Below are positions 63,263-64,000 of a stretch of DNA of 64,000 bases, one piece after another. Positions within the stretch are counted from its first letter, which is position 1; every line of letters starts with the position of its first letter. This stretch comes from an uncultured Methanomassiliicoccus sp. GTDB taxonomy: Archaea; Thermoplasmatota; Thermoplasmata; Methanomassiliicoccales; Methanomassiliicoccaceae. The DNA is taken from assembly GCA_944319735.1 (NCBI GenBank), contig CALUEU010000002.1, positions 186,001 to 250,000 on the forward strand. Reading direction: 5' to 3'. The position numbers and the translations under genes are program-made. The notes beneath the pieces are model-generated. The model saw only the letters and a list, made by a program, of their open reading frames with translations, searched no databases and was not told the origin of the DNA.

Positions 63263-63404
63263 AACAACAGTCTCCCAAAATGTTAATTTAGTTGAGGCAA
63301 ACCCTGTCACCGGGTTTAAATTTAGGCCTAAGACCACAAAACATTATATAAGAGCTTCGTAGCTGACATTACGAATCTCGTAGATAATAAGAGTGAGGAC
63401 CTTC

Positions 63405-64000
63405 ATGAAAGTAACCATATTAGACGGATACATCGATGAACCTGCATGTCTCGGAGTTCCACCATTTATTTCTCCACAGGTTAGAGCAGCTGCAGGTGCT
63501 GCAATATCTGCCGGTGCTGATGTTGAATACATTACAATAGATAAAATCAGAAAAAATGAAGTTGAATTAAATTCAGATGTAACATTATTTATGTCTGGAA
63601 ATGCTGTTCCAGGAAAGTATCTGAGGGCTATGCCTGCTTCAAAAAAAGAAGTATTAGAGATAAGCCTCAGTATCCCTGGCATATCAATACTCGGAGGTCC
63701 TGCAACCCTAGATGCAGAAATGTGTTCCTCTTTTGATTACTCATCAAAGAATGACCCAGCTGTTTCATTGAATGAAATTTTAAAAAGAGAAGAAGTTTCT
63801 CAAAGATGGAGAACATTAGAAGAATGGAATGAATGGCAAATTAAGGGAGCGTATATTGTAAAAGACCATCCTGATTTTCCTGATCCTTTAATAGCTGAAG
63901 TAGAATCTTACAGAGGATGTGTCAGATACAAGTCTGGTGGCTGTTCATTTTGCATCGAACCATTAAAAGGAAAACCTTTGTTTAGACAGCCATCTGACAT
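63405..64000 (+). CDS. Radical SAM protein (COG1031-like), 3' end cut by window edge
   Basis: 198 residues are visible. The N-terminal region resembles a B12-binding-like or Rossmann module (DGYIDEPACLGVPPFISPQV), and the cluster cysteines are C172-x7-C180-x2-C183 in GCVRYKSGGCSFC, a spacing seen in archaeal COG1031-type radical SAM proteins. The radical SAM barrel runs off the window. GAGGA precedes the ATG. Divergent from malic enzyme. Confidence 0.75.
   Translation, partial: MKVTILDGYIDEPACLGVPPFISPQVRAAAGAAISAGADVEYITIDKIRKNEVELNSDVTLFMSGNAVPGKYLRAMPASKKEVLEISLSIPGISILGGPATLDAEMCSSFDYSSKNDPAVSLNEILKREEVSQRWRTLEEWNEWQIKGAYIVKDHPDFPDPLIAEVESYRGCVRYKSGGCSFCIEPLKGKPLFRQPSD

Noticed and set aside
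1-64000. CRISPR arrays, insertion sequences, prophage
   Set aside because: No regularly spaced direct repeats, transposase or integrase motifs or phage genes were seen on either strand.

Overview
The window is a gene-dense stretch of an archaeal chromosome, most likely from the Thermoplasmatota and plausibly the order Methanomassiliicoccales. The evidence is an archaeal RNA polymerase operon with one unsplit B subunit and split A'/A'' subunits, aEF-1beta, L7Ae, L24e, S28e, L18a, L30e, NMD3, Tsr3, TiaS, GatDE, an MCM helicase, archaeal primase, and no bacterial-style operons apart from one metabolic cluster. TAG is almost absent as a stop codon (I find it ending only two of the roughly 60 complete genes), as expected of pyrrolysine-decoding methanogens. 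No methanogenesis gene lies in the window, so the order-level assignment is an inference.

Layout. 1-1.1 kb: an exported protein (cut by the window edge) and a PEBP-family protein. 1.2-10.1 kb: an acetyl-CoA synthase/corrinoid protein module, with a RACo-like activator, a core-MetE methionine synthase-like protein and a CooC ATPase on the plus strand, facing acsB-acsD-acsC and an ACT-domain gene on the minus strand. No CO dehydrogenase gene is present. 10.2-13.1 kb: peroxiredoxin, a zinc protein, then the L7Ae-S28e-L24e-NDK operon with a kink-turn-like motif in its leader. 13.3-19.7 kb: DUF531, PurM, a surface protein, two-subunit fumarase, a CinA-domain protein, NMD3, DUF424. 19.7-29.2 kb: MCM with two mini-inteins, Tsr3, an M20 hydrolase, FtsY-prefoldin-L18a, a radical SAM protein, primase PriS. 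29.2-42.4 kb: a flippase-like membrane protein, HtpX, Hps-RraA fusion, thiolase, TiaS, a HemK2-like methyltransferase, GatE-GatD, PurD, translin, thioredoxin. 42.5-49.7 kb: a 2116-residue STT3-type oligosaccharyltransferase fused to a very long surface stalk, followed by an anchored surface protein. 49.7-60.6 kb: PyrF, a radical SAM protein, and the rpoH-rpoB-rpoA1-rpoA2-rpl30e-nusA operon headed by a tRNA-Lys gene with two introns. 60.9-64 kb: a zinc ribbon protein, aEF-1beta, a PPC-domain protein with an apparent CTG start, malic enzyme, and a radical SAM protein cut by the window edge.

The most interesting system is the acs cluster. AcsB has every A-cluster cysteine and the N-terminal domain typical of bacterial enzymes, and its neighbours are the corrinoid protein, its activator and a folate-independent methionine synthase-like protein. 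This suggests a route that moves a methyl group between acetyl-CoA and methionine through the corrinoid protein, which would suit an archaeon lacking the pterin methyl branch. Other points of note are the doubly interrupted tRNA-Lys, the STT3-stalk fusion with an altered WWDYG motif, the twin MCM mini-inteins, a helix-hairpin-helix extension on RNA polymerase A'', and the L7Ae leader motif.

There is no sign of insertion sequences, prophage, CRISPR arrays or rRNA. No gene-free gap exceeds 300 bases; the largest is 60633-60916.
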